From Erythrobacter sp. F6033 (GTDB taxonomy: Bacteria; Pseudomonadota; Alphaproteobacteria; Sphingomonadales; Sphingomonadaceae), in NCBI RefSeq assembly GCF_023016005.1, contig NZ_JALKAZ010000002.1:124001-188000 (forward strand): a stretch of 64,000 nucleotides of DNA, written 5' to 3'. The notes below the pieces were generated by a model. That model did not search any database, had not been told where the DNA came from, and was given only the letters and a program-made list of their open reading frames with translations. Both the position numbers and the translations under genes were made by a program. Of the stretch, positions 57,381 through 64,000 are shown in pieces. Each line of letters begins with the position of its first letter. The first letter of the stretch is position 1.

Positions 57381-58064
57381 ATGACAATGCTGACCTCATT
57401 CCTGAAAACCCGCTCCTCGCGGATCGTAGCCGCAGCCTGCATTGGCGCGGCAGCTCTTGCCTTGCCCATTGCGCAGCCTTTTACCGCTGTCCCTGCGGCT
57501 CAGGCGCAATCAAACAGCGCCAAGCTTGATCGCGCAGTTGCGGCCTTGCGCGCGATTTCAACCATGCGCGCGGACTTCTCCCAGACTGATCGCGCTGGCA
57601 ATGTTGCGCGTGGCACCATGACGTTGAAACGTCCGGGCAAAATTCGTTTCGATTACGGCAAGGATTCCGATCTGCTCGTGATCTCGAACGGCAGATCGCT
57701 CTACATGGTCGATTACGAGGTCAATCAGGTCGAACGCTGGCCTATCAAAAACTCGCCTTTAGGTGCGTTGCTCGATCCCAGCCGCGATGTGAAAAAGTAC
57801 GGCAAGCTTATGCCAACAAGCTCGTCAGAAGTTTTGAGCATCGAAGTTCGCGATCCCAAACGTCCTGAATTTGGCGTGATGAACCTGATTTTCGTCAACG
57901 ATCCCAGCGCTCCGGGCGGGATGCAGCTTACCCACTGGGTGGCGATGGACGCACAGAATCACCGGACAACGGTGCGGCTGACGAATCACCGCTACGGCGT
58001 CTCTGTCGCAGAGAGCACTTTCAAGTTCCGCGATCCGCGCCGTTCATCCCGTCGCCCGCGCTGA
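57381..58064 (+). CDS. lolA: Outer-membrane lipoprotein carrier protein LolA
   Basis: A 227-aa exported protein: a signal peptide (ACIGAAALALPIAQ...) and then MRADFSQTDRAGNVARGTMTLKRPGKIRFDYG, which is the LolA hydrophobic cavity opening. NQVERWPIKNSPLGALLD continues the beta sheet. It ferries lipoproteins across the periplasm and pairs in function with lgt. The ATG at 57381 lies near GGGG. The following gap of 215 nt holds a candidate small RNA and a terminator. Confidence 0.9.
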   Translation: MTMLTSFLKTRSSRIVAAACIGAAALALPIAQPFTAVPAAQAQSNSAKLDRAVAALRAISTMRADFSQTDRAGNVARGTMTLKRPGKIRFDYGKDSDLLVISNGRSLYMVDYEVNQVERWPIKNSPLGALLDPSRDVKKYGKLMPTSSSEVLSIEVRDPKRPEFGVMNLIFVNDPSAPGGMQLTHWVAMDAQNHRTTVRLTNHRYGVSVAESTFKFRDPRRSSRRPR

Positions 58065-58119
58065 ACGGTTTGACCTCAAAAAGTTGTACGTATGCGACAA
58101 AACTAGGGTGTTATTCATA

Positions 58120-58275
58120 TACCTGAAAGCCAATTTCGCGTAATTATACATCACAAGGTAGCGGAAAGGCGGGTTTCCCCCCTGTTGCCCAGCCCTTCGG
58201 GAATGCTGCTTTGTACAAGCGTGACGAACGCTAAATGGAACCCCTGTCCCACCGCCCCCGGGACAGGGGTTTTTT
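58120..58275 (+). ncRNA. Candidate small RNA upstream of a terminator
   Basis: The gap between lolA and phoA is 215 nt with no protein gene. It contains AAGGCGGGTTTCCCCCCTGTTG near 58166-58187, a small stem AGCGT/ACGCT near 58219-58233 and then a strong terminator. The AAGGCGG and TCCCCCCTGTTG words also occur in the EF-hand leader. A promoter is not obvious, so this could also be the long 3' end of lolA mRNA. Boundaries are guesses. Confidence 0.35.
58239..58275 (+). terminator. Strong Rho-independent terminator
   Basis: CCCCTGTCCC at 58241-58250 pairs with GGGACAGGGG at 58260-58269; two A-T pairs extend the stem, and TTTTTT follows. It ends rightward transcription from lolA or a small RNA; phoA converges on it. 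Confidence 0.93.
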
Positions 58276-58279
58276 GTAT

Positions 58280-59722
58280 CTACTTCCAGCCGAATGCTGA
58301 TCGGATGATGTCGTAGATTTTGTTCTGCTCAATCACACCGCGCGCTTTTTCCGATCCCGGACCACTGGCGTAAAGCGCGACATCTTCACCTGCATGCGTT
58401 TCACTCCGCGTCGGGATTGCTGACTGCTGCTTTGCGTTGATGCCGGTTTCCGGGACGGAACGCTCGGCCTGATTGGCGATAGCACCGGGGCCGTTGGCAT
58501 AGCCAAGCGTCGTGTAAGGTTTGCCATCTGCGGCCTTCGCGGCTTCAGCGCCACCACTTTCAGGCGACACAACCAAGCCTAAGATGTCATTCCCGCGCCG
58601 CGGATAGCCTGCGATTGTGAAGACGTGGCTGTGATCGGCGGTGACCATGATCAGAGTTTCATCGGCATCGGTGTTGTCGATTGCGTATTGGATTGCCCGA
58701 GCGAACTCGACGGTTTCTTCCAGAGCCCAACCAGCACGGCCCGCATGATGCCCGTGGTCGATCCGTCCCGATTCGACCATCAGGTAGTAGCCTTCAGGGT
58801 CGGATTTGAGCCGGGCGATGGCTTGCGAGGTCATATCCGTTAGCGTCGGCTCGCCTTCCCCTTTCCCGTCCATGCGTTCTGCCATGTAAGTCATATGACT
58901 GAGCGAAAAGAGGCCGAGCAGCGGCTTGCCCATCGGCGCAGAGGCCAATGCATCGGCACTGGTCACGAATGTGCCACCGGTCCGCTGCACCCAATTTGCC
59001 GTCAGATCCGCATCCGGCTCAAGGCGTCGGCCCGCATCCTCGACACTTTTGCCGTAGAAAGCGGCCAGTCCGCCGCCCAATGCGACGTCCCAATCGGCTT
59101 CGATAAGCTGCGTCGCAATGTCCTTACAGCCCAGACCGCGCTGGTCTTCGGGCATGCCCATATCGGATTCCCAATTTCGGTCCGGGCTGCGCGAATAAAC
59201 GCTAGCCGGCGTTGCATGCGTGATCCGCGCGGTCGAAACGATACCCAATGCCAAGCCCTTGCCTTTGGCCTCTTCGCCAAGCAGCGGAAGCGGATTGGCA
59301 AGACCCGACGCACAATCGCCGCGCTGCGTATCGGGACCGACACCGAGCAGGCCGATATTTGTCTTTTCGCCGGAATGCATGGCTGTCGCAGTGCCCGCAC
59401 TGTCTGGGACTTGCGCATCGACATTATAGGTTTTGACCAACGCGACATTCTCGAACTTTTCAAAGCTAAGCAGGTTTTCTTCGCCGGTCTCCCCGCGCTT
59501 TTGCCCTTCATAAATCCGCGCGGCCGTGATCGTGGAAATCCCCATCCCGTCACCAATAAACAGGATCACGTTCTTTGCCTTTTTCGGAGCATCCGCAGCA
59601 GGTGCGCTTTGCACCGGGCTAGCGGCGATTGGCACGCCATTGTAATTGTTCGTTGTGTTGCAAGCAGCAAGCGACAGGGTAGACGCGATCAAAGCAGTGG
59701 TGAACAGGCGCGTGCGGATCAT
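58280..59722 (-). CDS. phoA: Alkaline phosphatase, lipoprotein form
   Basis: A 480-aa protein with lipobox LAAC at Cys21 and then FIGDGMGISTITAARI (metal site), PDSAGTATAMHSGEKT with the nucleophilic Ser and MVTADHSHVF (metal-binding Asp/His). It hydrolyses phosphate monoesters outside the inner membrane, tethered by lipid. GGAG precedes the ATG. With the PstS/OprP block it forms the window's phosphate response; a clear PhoB box was not seen here. Confidence 0.93.
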   Translation of the reverse strand: MIRTRLFTTALIASTLSLAACNTTNNYNGVPIAASPVQSAPAADAPKKAKNVILFIGDGMGISTITAARIYEGQKRGETGEENLLSFEKFENVALVKTYNVDAQVPDSAGTATAMHSGEKTNIGLLGVGPDTQRGDCASGLANPLPLLGEEAKGKGLALGIVSTARITHATPASVYSRSPDRNWESDMGMPEDQRGLGCKDIATQLIEADWDVALGGGLAAFYGKSVEDAGRRLEPDADLTANWVQRTGGTFVTSADALASAPMGKPLLGLFSLSHMTYMAERMDGKGEGEPTLTDMTSQAIARLKSDPEGYYLMVESGRIDHGHHAGRAGWALEETVEFARAIQYAIDNTDADETLIMVTADHSHVFTIAGYPRRGNDILGLVVSPESGGAEAAKAADGKPYTTLGYANGPGAIANQAERSVPETGINAKQQSAIPTRSETHAGEDVALYASGPGSEKARGVIEQNKIYDIIRSAFGWK

Positions 59723-59825
59723 TGAGAGGACTCCAAGAACAGATTTGCGCTCACGCTATCGCTATCCATTGTGACGGGAAAGCTAAACCTTGTCGGATTT
59801 TCCCCGGCCCCCTAAGTGCGGTCAC

Positions 59826-60614
59826 ATGATTTCTGTAGCCACTTGGAACATCAACTCGGTCCGCTTGCGCCTGCCGATTGTCGAAACTTATTTGCAGGAG
59901 CACGCACCGGACATCCTGTGCTTGCAAGAGATCAAGTGTGAGAACGACAAGTTCCCCGCCGAAGCCTTTGCCGCGATGGGTTATGAACATCAGGCCGTTT
60001 GCGGGCAAAAGGGATATCACGGGGTGGCCACCGTCAGCCGCGTGCCGATCCGCGAAGTCTCCCGCTATGATTGGCAAGCCAATGGCGAAGCGCGACATGT
60101 CGGTGTCGAAATCATCGGTAAAGATACTGTCGTCGAGAATGTCTATGTCCCCGCTGGCGGCGACATTCCCGACCGCGAAAAGAACGTGAAATTCGGCCAA
60201 AAGCTCGACTTTCTGGAGCGGATGACTCGTTGGGCCGAGAATATCGAAAAGCCCACTCTAATCGTTGGCGATTTCAACATCGCACCGCTCGAAAGCGACG
60301 TGTGGAGCCACAAACAACTCCTGAAAGTCGTCAGCCACACCCCGCTTGAAGTGGAAACGCTCAAGCGCTTCCAAGACGCGCATGGATTTGTGGATCTGGG
60401 ACGTGAGTTCATCAAAGACCCCGATCGTTATTTCAGCTGGTGGTCGTACCGCTCTCCAGACTGGAGCAAGAATGATCGCGGGCGGCGGTTGGACCACATG
60501 TGGGCCAGCGAAAGCTTGGCGAAGCAGGCAACCGGCCACCGCATTCTTGAAGAAGCGCGCAGCTGGGAAAAACCGTCCGATCATATCCCGCTCATCACGG
60601 AGTTTGATCTCTGA
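59826..60614 (+). CDS. xthA: Exodeoxyribonuclease III
   Basis: A 262-aa protein: ATWNINSVRLRLP, LCLQEIKCENDKFP (metal-binding Glu), VVENVYVPAGGD, GDFNIAPLESD and a C-terminal SDHIPLI with the catalytic His. It is an AP endonuclease and 3' exonuclease of base-excision repair. ATG 59826 starts the conserved domain; TTG 59790 would add 12 unneeded residues. It overlaps the riboflavin gene if the CTG start is used. Confidence 0.93.
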   Translation: MISVATWNINSVRLRLPIVETYLQEHAPDILCLQEIKCENDKFPAEAFAAMGYEHQAVCGQKGYHGVATVSRVPIREVSRYDWQANGEARHVGVEIIGKDTVVENVYVPAGGDIPDREKNVKFGQKLDFLERMTRWAENIEKPTLIVGDFNIAPLESDVWSHKQLLKVVSHTPLEVETLKRFQDAHGFVDLGREFIKDPDRYFSWWSYRSPDWSKNDRGRRLDHMWASESLAKQATGHRILEEARSWEKPSDHIPLITEFDL

Positions 60615-61681
60615 GCGAGACACCGTCTCCGTCCCGCCGCGCGGCGCAGGCCGTCGATGCCTTGCGTCATGGATGGCCACTCGCGTTTGAAGGTGGCCCT
60701 GTCTTGCTGCCAGTGGAAACAGCCGTCGCTAGCGGCGCGGTCGCCGATCAAATGCTGATATCCGCTGCCCGGGCCGCGACGCTAAAACTTGCCAATCAGC
60801 GTGAAGCTGCTGCTCCCCATGCTCCGGTTCTGATCCGCGGCGGGGAGCCGTTTGATATGACAAGCGCGATCCCGATTGCCGATCCGGCGCTCGATTTGCG
60901 CAATCCTTTAAAGGGGCCGTTTCAGGCCGCAACGCTTCGTTGGGAAGACATCGCCGCGACAGCCATGGAGCTCGCCCGCATTGCGGGTATCTTGCCCGCC
61001 TTCATGGTTGATCCAGTTGATGCTGGCGAGCCGCAGGCTGTTTCTACATCCGATCTGGACGCTTACACCGAAACGGGCGCCCTAAGGATTGTGACCCGCG
61101 CGAAACTTCCAGTCACTGCCAGTGAAACAGCCGAGATTGTTGCGTTCCGCTCCTCTGCAGACACCCGCGAGCATGTGGCGCTCATCATCGGCAATCAATC
61201 GGGTGACCGGGAACCATTGGTCAGGCTCCATTCCGAATGCCTGACTGGTGATATTCTCGGCAGCCTCAAATGCGACTGCGGGCCGCAGCTCGATGCCGCT
61301 CTTCATGCCATGGCGGAGCACGCTGCCAAAGACGGCGGCTGGGGCGCGCTGCTTTACATGAGGCAGGAAGGACGCGGGATTGGCCTTATCAATAAGCTGC
61401 GCGCCTACCGGCTGCAGGATGTTGGCTTTGATACAGTCGATGCGAACCAGCGGTTGGGCCTGCCCGATGAAGCCCGCGATTTCGGCACCGCTGCGCGCAT
61501 GCTCGAACTGCTGGGTGCGACAACGATTCGTCTGATGACCAACAATCCGAAGAAGGTCGACGCGCTTTCAAGCGCGGGCGTCACCATAACGCAGCGGGTT
61601 CAACATCAGCTGCCTGACAATCCTTTCAATGAGCGTTACCTCGCGACCAAACGAGACAGATCAGGACATTTGCTGAAATGA
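60611..61681 (+). CDS. ribA: GTP cyclohydrolase II; start at CTG or TTG
   Basis: The catalytic half has CLTGDILGSLKCDCG with three Cys for zinc, MRQEGRGIGLINKLRAYRLQD and GATTIRLMTNNPKK. It opens GTP to form the pyrimidine precursor of riboflavin. The N-terminal half is a degenerate DHBP-synthase-like region. The only canonical start is TTG 60662, but coding character extends upstream (RRAAQAVDALRHG) to CTG 60611, whose CTGA overlaps the xthA stop. With CTG the protein is 356 aa. It overlaps the GNAT gene by 4 nt. Confidence 0.85.
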   Translation: MSETPSPSRRAAQAVDALRHGWPLAFEGGPVLLPVETAVASGAVADQMLISAARAATLKLANQREAAAPHAPVLIRGGEPFDMTSAIPIADPALDLRNPLKGPFQAATLRWEDIAATAMELARIAGILPAFMVDPVDAGEPQAVSTSDLDAYTETGALRIVTRAKLPVTASETAEIVAFRSSADTREHVALIIGNQSGDREPLVRLHSECLTGDILGSLKCDCGPQLDAALHAMAEHAAKDGGWGALLYMRQEGRGIGLINKLRAYRLQDVGFDTVDANQRLGLPDEARDFGTAARMLELLGATTIRLMTNNPKKVDALSSAGVTITQRVQHQLPDNPFNERYLATKRDRSGHLLK

Positions 61682-62190
61682 GAGGCCCGGAAATCGCCAT
61701 CACGATCCGACCCGAAGCGCCGGGCGACGAAGCAACCATTCACGCGATGACTACGGCTGCATTCAATCCCATGCCGTTCTCGGACGGGAGCGAGCCCGAC
61801 CTTATTGATCGCTTGCGCGCGGATGGTGACCTGACCCTTTCTCTGATCGCAGAAGACGCCGAACGGATCGTGGGGCATATCGCATTCTCTCCGGTAACAG
61901 TCGGAGACGGCGCAAAGGACTGGTACGGGCTTGGACCGGTCTCCGTCTGGCCCGAGCTTCAACAACGCGGCGTTGGCGGCGCTTTAATCAAGCGCGGAAT
62001 TGCCGACATGAGGGCGCATGGTGCGAAGGGCATCGTCTTGCTCGGCAGCAATATTTATTATCCGCGCTTCGGCTTCGTGCACGAGCCGCAGCTCACCTAT
62101 GAAGGCGCGCCGCCCGAGTTTTTTCAGTGCCTGTTGCTGGAAGGCGATTTGCCGAGCGGCGCAGTGCACTTCGCGCCCGCTTTCGGCTAA
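61678..62190 (+). CDS. GNAT family N-acetyltransferase
   Basis: A 170-aa acetyltransferase with LGPVSVWPELQQRGVGGALIKRGI, the acetyl-CoA pyrophosphate loop, and a C-terminal LLGSNIYYPRFGFVHE. The fold matches the YhbS-type group. The acceptor is unknown. Its ATG overlaps the stop of ribA. Confidence 0.85.
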   Translation: MRGPEIAITIRPEAPGDEATIHAMTTAAFNPMPFSDGSEPDLIDRLRADGDLTLSLIAEDAERIVGHIAFSPVTVGDGAKDWYGLGPVSVWPELQQRGVGGALIKRGIADMRAHGAKGIVLLGSNIYYPRFGFVHEPQLTYEGAPPEFFQCLLLEGDLPSGAVHFAPAFG

Positions 62191-62194
62191 ACCC

Positions 62195-63199
62195 TTACCG
62201 CTCTTCGTATTGCGTCAGACCGTCTGCGAGACGGTTACCAGACATAACCACGCGCGAACCTGTCCAATCGGCGAGGAATACGCTTGCGCGGCGCAGACCG
62301 GGAACAAAGCGGGCTTCGTTGTTGGTCACGTTCAGACCGTCAGAGCCATGCAGGTTCTGCTCTGCGCCCAACGCGATGAAGGCGGAGTAGTTTTCCTTGT
62401 CACGCCCCTGCACAAACCAGTTTTGGGCGATGCGTCCCGTGGCGCCTGCGGGCAGATCGATCATGTAGTTCGTTCCGCGGCCATTGGCATCGTCAAACGA
62501 ATTGCCTTCAATCACCACATTGCTGGCACGCGCTTTGAGATAGTGCCCGCCTTGACCGCGCTCAAACCGGCTTTCGCGCACCGTCAGCTGACCATAGTCG
62601 CCAGTGTAGATCGAGTGCGCGCAGCCTGCGGAATTCTCGCATGTGCCAAGCCCGCTGAATGTCGAACGCGTGATGAAGATGCGGCCATTCGGATTGTTAG
62701 CCGTCAGAATGCCTTGCTGGCTGTTTAGGAAACGCCCGAATGCAACATTGAGCGAGCCTTTCTCCAACCGGATGCCCGCGCCATTGCCATCGCGCACATT
62801 GATGCCGCTGAACGTCACGCCGCGCACCTCAGCGCCAACACCGCGCAATACCAGCGCCGCTTTACCTTCGCAGGCGGTCCGATCGAGCACCGCCGTGCCA
62901 TATGTGTCCGCAACGTAGCTAATGACGCCTGCGGTCTGAACGGCGCATTGGCGATAAGTGCCCGGAGCGATTTGGATGGTTCCCTTGGCCGCGCCAATCG
63001 AGTCGACCGCTTGCTGTAGACTTTCGAAGCCGCGGCCCGTTTCCATCACAGTGAAAGCCGACATGCGGGGCGCTGGAGCCTGCGCCGTGACAGCCGCCAC
63101 AGGCAAGGCGGCAGCCGCCAGTGAAGCAACGACGAGGCCACCCCAGATGGATGGGCGGGAAAGCGAGGCTGTTTCAGCTGATGGGCGCGTGTGTGTCAT
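62195..63199 (-). CDS. Exported right-handed parallel beta-helix protein
   Basis: A 334-aa protein with a cleavable or anchoring hydrophobic segment (GGLVVASLAAAALPVAAV) and then TIQIAPGTYRQCAVQTAG, the start of a pectate-lyase-like beta-helix. Asn- and Gly-rich turns recur (GVTFSGINVRDGNGAGIRL, NVVIEGNSFDDANGRG). No catalytic Asp/His set was picked out. It may bind or cut a polysaccharide. ATG 63199 starts the N-terminus; an in-frame ATG further up adds 14 residues. Confidence 0.75.
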   Translation of the reverse strand: MTHTRPSAETASLSRPSIWGGLVVASLAAAALPVAAVTAQAPAPRMSAFTVMETGRGFESLQQAVDSIGAAKGTIQIAPGTYRQCAVQTAGVISYVADTYGTAVLDRTACEGKAALVLRGVGAEVRGVTFSGINVRDGNGAGIRLEKGSLNVAFGRFLNSQQGILTANNPNGRIFITRSTFSGLGTCENSAGCAHSIYTGDYGQLTVRESRFERGQGGHYLKARASNVVIEGNSFDDANGRGTNYMIDLPAGATGRIAQNWFVQGRDKENYSAFIALGAEQNLHGSDGLNVTNNEARFVPGLRRASVFLADWTGSRVVMSGNRLADGLTQYEER

Positions 63200-63349
63200 T
63201 CCGGTGGCATAGCGCGCTTTGTGGAAAGACGAGCGCGCCAAGGCACCACTGTCTCGATACGGATCATCATTTCGCGCTTTGATAAACAGCCCGGCCTTGG
63301 CTACACGTCTCAGGCAATCATGTTTGGGATTATCGAGGAGGAAACCCTG

Positions 63350-63676
63350 ATGAAGAAATTCACCACTATCGCCATGCTTGGCACCGCGTCACTCGCATTG
63401 GCTGCATGCGGAAGCTCGGATGACGCTTCGAACAATCTTGAGGTCGAAACGGTAGAAATGCCTGCCGAGGAAGCGCTTGAGCCGGTTGCGGAAGAGCCGG
63501 TTGAAGACACGTCTGTCGCCGAAGTTGAAGGCCCGCCTCCGGTGGACACGGCAACGGCAGAAGAAGCGGCAGAAGCTGCTGCAGGTGTTGCAGAAGCCGT
63601 TGAAGCAGCGGAAGCCGCCGAAGCCGCACTGGCCGCTGAAGCAGCAGAAGCCGCAGCCAATATCGAAATCGAATGA
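63350..63676 (+). CDS. Small acidic Ala-rich lipoprotein
   Basis: A 108-aa lipoprotein: ITAMLGT... then LALAACGSSDD with the lipobox Cys. The rest is Glu/Val/Pro-rich and then a run of Ala and Glu (EAAEAAEAALAAEAAEAA). It has no recognised domain and may be a surface-exposed charged tail. GAGGAGGA precedes ATG 63350. Its stop overlaps the next gene's ATG by 4 nt. Confidence 0.7.
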   Translation: MKKFTTIAMLGTASLALAACGSSDDASNNLEVETVEMPAEEALEPVAEEPVEDTSVAEVEGPPPVDTATAEEAAEAAAGVAEAVEAAEAAEAALAAEAAEAAANIEIE

Positions 63677-63924
63677 TGCGACTTTCACATCGTCACAGCC
63701 AAGTGATGCTTGTGACAGCCTGCGTCGCTCTGGCGGCTTGCGACAGCTCGGGCGGAACCGCGCCCGGCGCTGTTAGCGAGGGCGAAGCGCGCGCGCTCGA
63801 AGAAGCCGCTGAAATGCTGGACGAACGCGGCCTGCCGGAAGGCGTGGTGCCCGATCCAGATGCGGCGGTTGCCGCGGAACCGGTGGACGAAGACGCCAAT
63901 CCTTCTGGTGCGGAAGCCGAGTAG
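63673..63924 (+). CDS. Second small acidic lipoprotein
   Basis: An 83-aa lipoprotein (VTACVALAACDSSGG) followed by an acidic, Ala- and Pro-rich tail. It resembles the preceding gene in composition but not in detail. Coupled by the ATGA overlap, so the two are made together. Function unknown. Confidence 0.7.
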   Translation: MMRLSHRHSQVMLVTACVALAACDSSGGTAPGAVSEGEARALEEAAEMLDERGLPEGVVPDPDAAVAAEPVDEDANPSGAEAE

Positions 63925-63968
63925 GATAGGCGACAAGCCTGCGCCCTAATGAGAGGATCGAACCTGCA

Positions 63969-64000
63969 ATGAATGCCGCCGTAAATCCGGGAATGGACGA
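63969..64000 (+). CDS. Start of a gene that leaves the window
   Basis: ATG at 63969 begins MNAAVNPGMD and then the window ends. GAGAGG lies 12 nt upstream. Ten codons are too few to assign a family. Confidence 0.4.
   Translation, partial: MNAAVNPGMD

Noticed and set aside
58895..59725. A 276-codon plus frame opposite phoA
   Set aside because: Shadow; the phosphatase motifs are on the minus strand.
59723..59826. A PhoB box before phoA
   Set aside because: Only one weak half-site (GTGACGG) is seen, without a partner at 11 nt.

Overview
This 64 kb window is a gene-dense chromosomal segment of an alphaproteobacterium, most likely of the order Sphingomonadales (Erythrobacter/Altererythrobacter-like). 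That placement is inferred from protein character (a TonB receptor, a PhoA-type lipoprotein phosphatase, a GAF-PAS-HWE histidine kinase, a PabBC fusion, a RibA with only the cyclohydrolase half well kept), moderately high GC and short spacers. No rRNA, tRNA, CRISPR array, insertion sequence, integrase or prophage gene is visible. About 60 protein genes are supported, including ribosomal protein L33 (55 aa) and a possible 27-codon ORF. The first and last genes run off the window.

Layout. 1-4.3 kb (minus): endonuclease III-like glycosylase (partial), secreted nucleoside-hydrolase-like protein, DUF457 membrane protein, YceI lipoprotein, guaA. 4.34-5.15 kb: largest gap, with a paired dyad, a tiny ORF and a terminator. 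5.2-13.8 kb: acyl-CoA synthetase, secreted PIG-L deacetylase, gyrB, AI-2E-type permease, M50-like membrane protease, TetR regulator, PlsC-like acyltransferase. 13.9-17.9 kb (minus): leucine catabolism (isovaleryl-CoA dehydrogenase, methylcrotonyl-CoA carboxylase beta chain) with small genes between. 18.0-22.0 kb: HWE histidine kinase, then a two-gene osmoprotectant ABC importer. 22.0-25.0 kb (minus): DUF2147 protein, an unusual coiled-coil/MidA methyltransferase fusion, lgt. 25.2-32.1 kb: acyl-CoA ligase, glnD, TonB receptor. 32.2-36.3 kb: PLP homeostasis protein, ThiE-like protein, ftsK.

36.5-39.4 kb holds the most interesting operon: an outer-membrane barrel, a 7-8-helix membrane protein and a RimK-like ATP-grasp ligase with overlapping reading frames. 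39.4-42.0 kb is a phosphate-scavenging block (PstS, OprP/OprO-type porin) with a good PhoB box before pstS; phoA lies further on at 58.3-59.7 kb. 42.1-47.5 kb: thioesterase, oligopeptidase B, aminopeptidase P, VOC and cupin proteins. 47.6-50.8 kb: a six-EF-hand secreted protein with a structured leader, next to an OmpR-type two-component pair. 50.8-58.1 kb: GST, a HerA-like ATPase, PabBC, RluA-type pseudouridine synthase, ArfB, L33, LolA. 58.1-64.0 kb: possible small RNA, phoA, xthA, ribA, GNAT, beta-helix protein and two small acidic lipoproteins.

Several genes lack an ordinary start codon where the protein clearly begins (18066, 60611), and one fusion gene can only start 100 nt inside lgt. 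These are reported separately because they bear on whether the reading frames are intact.
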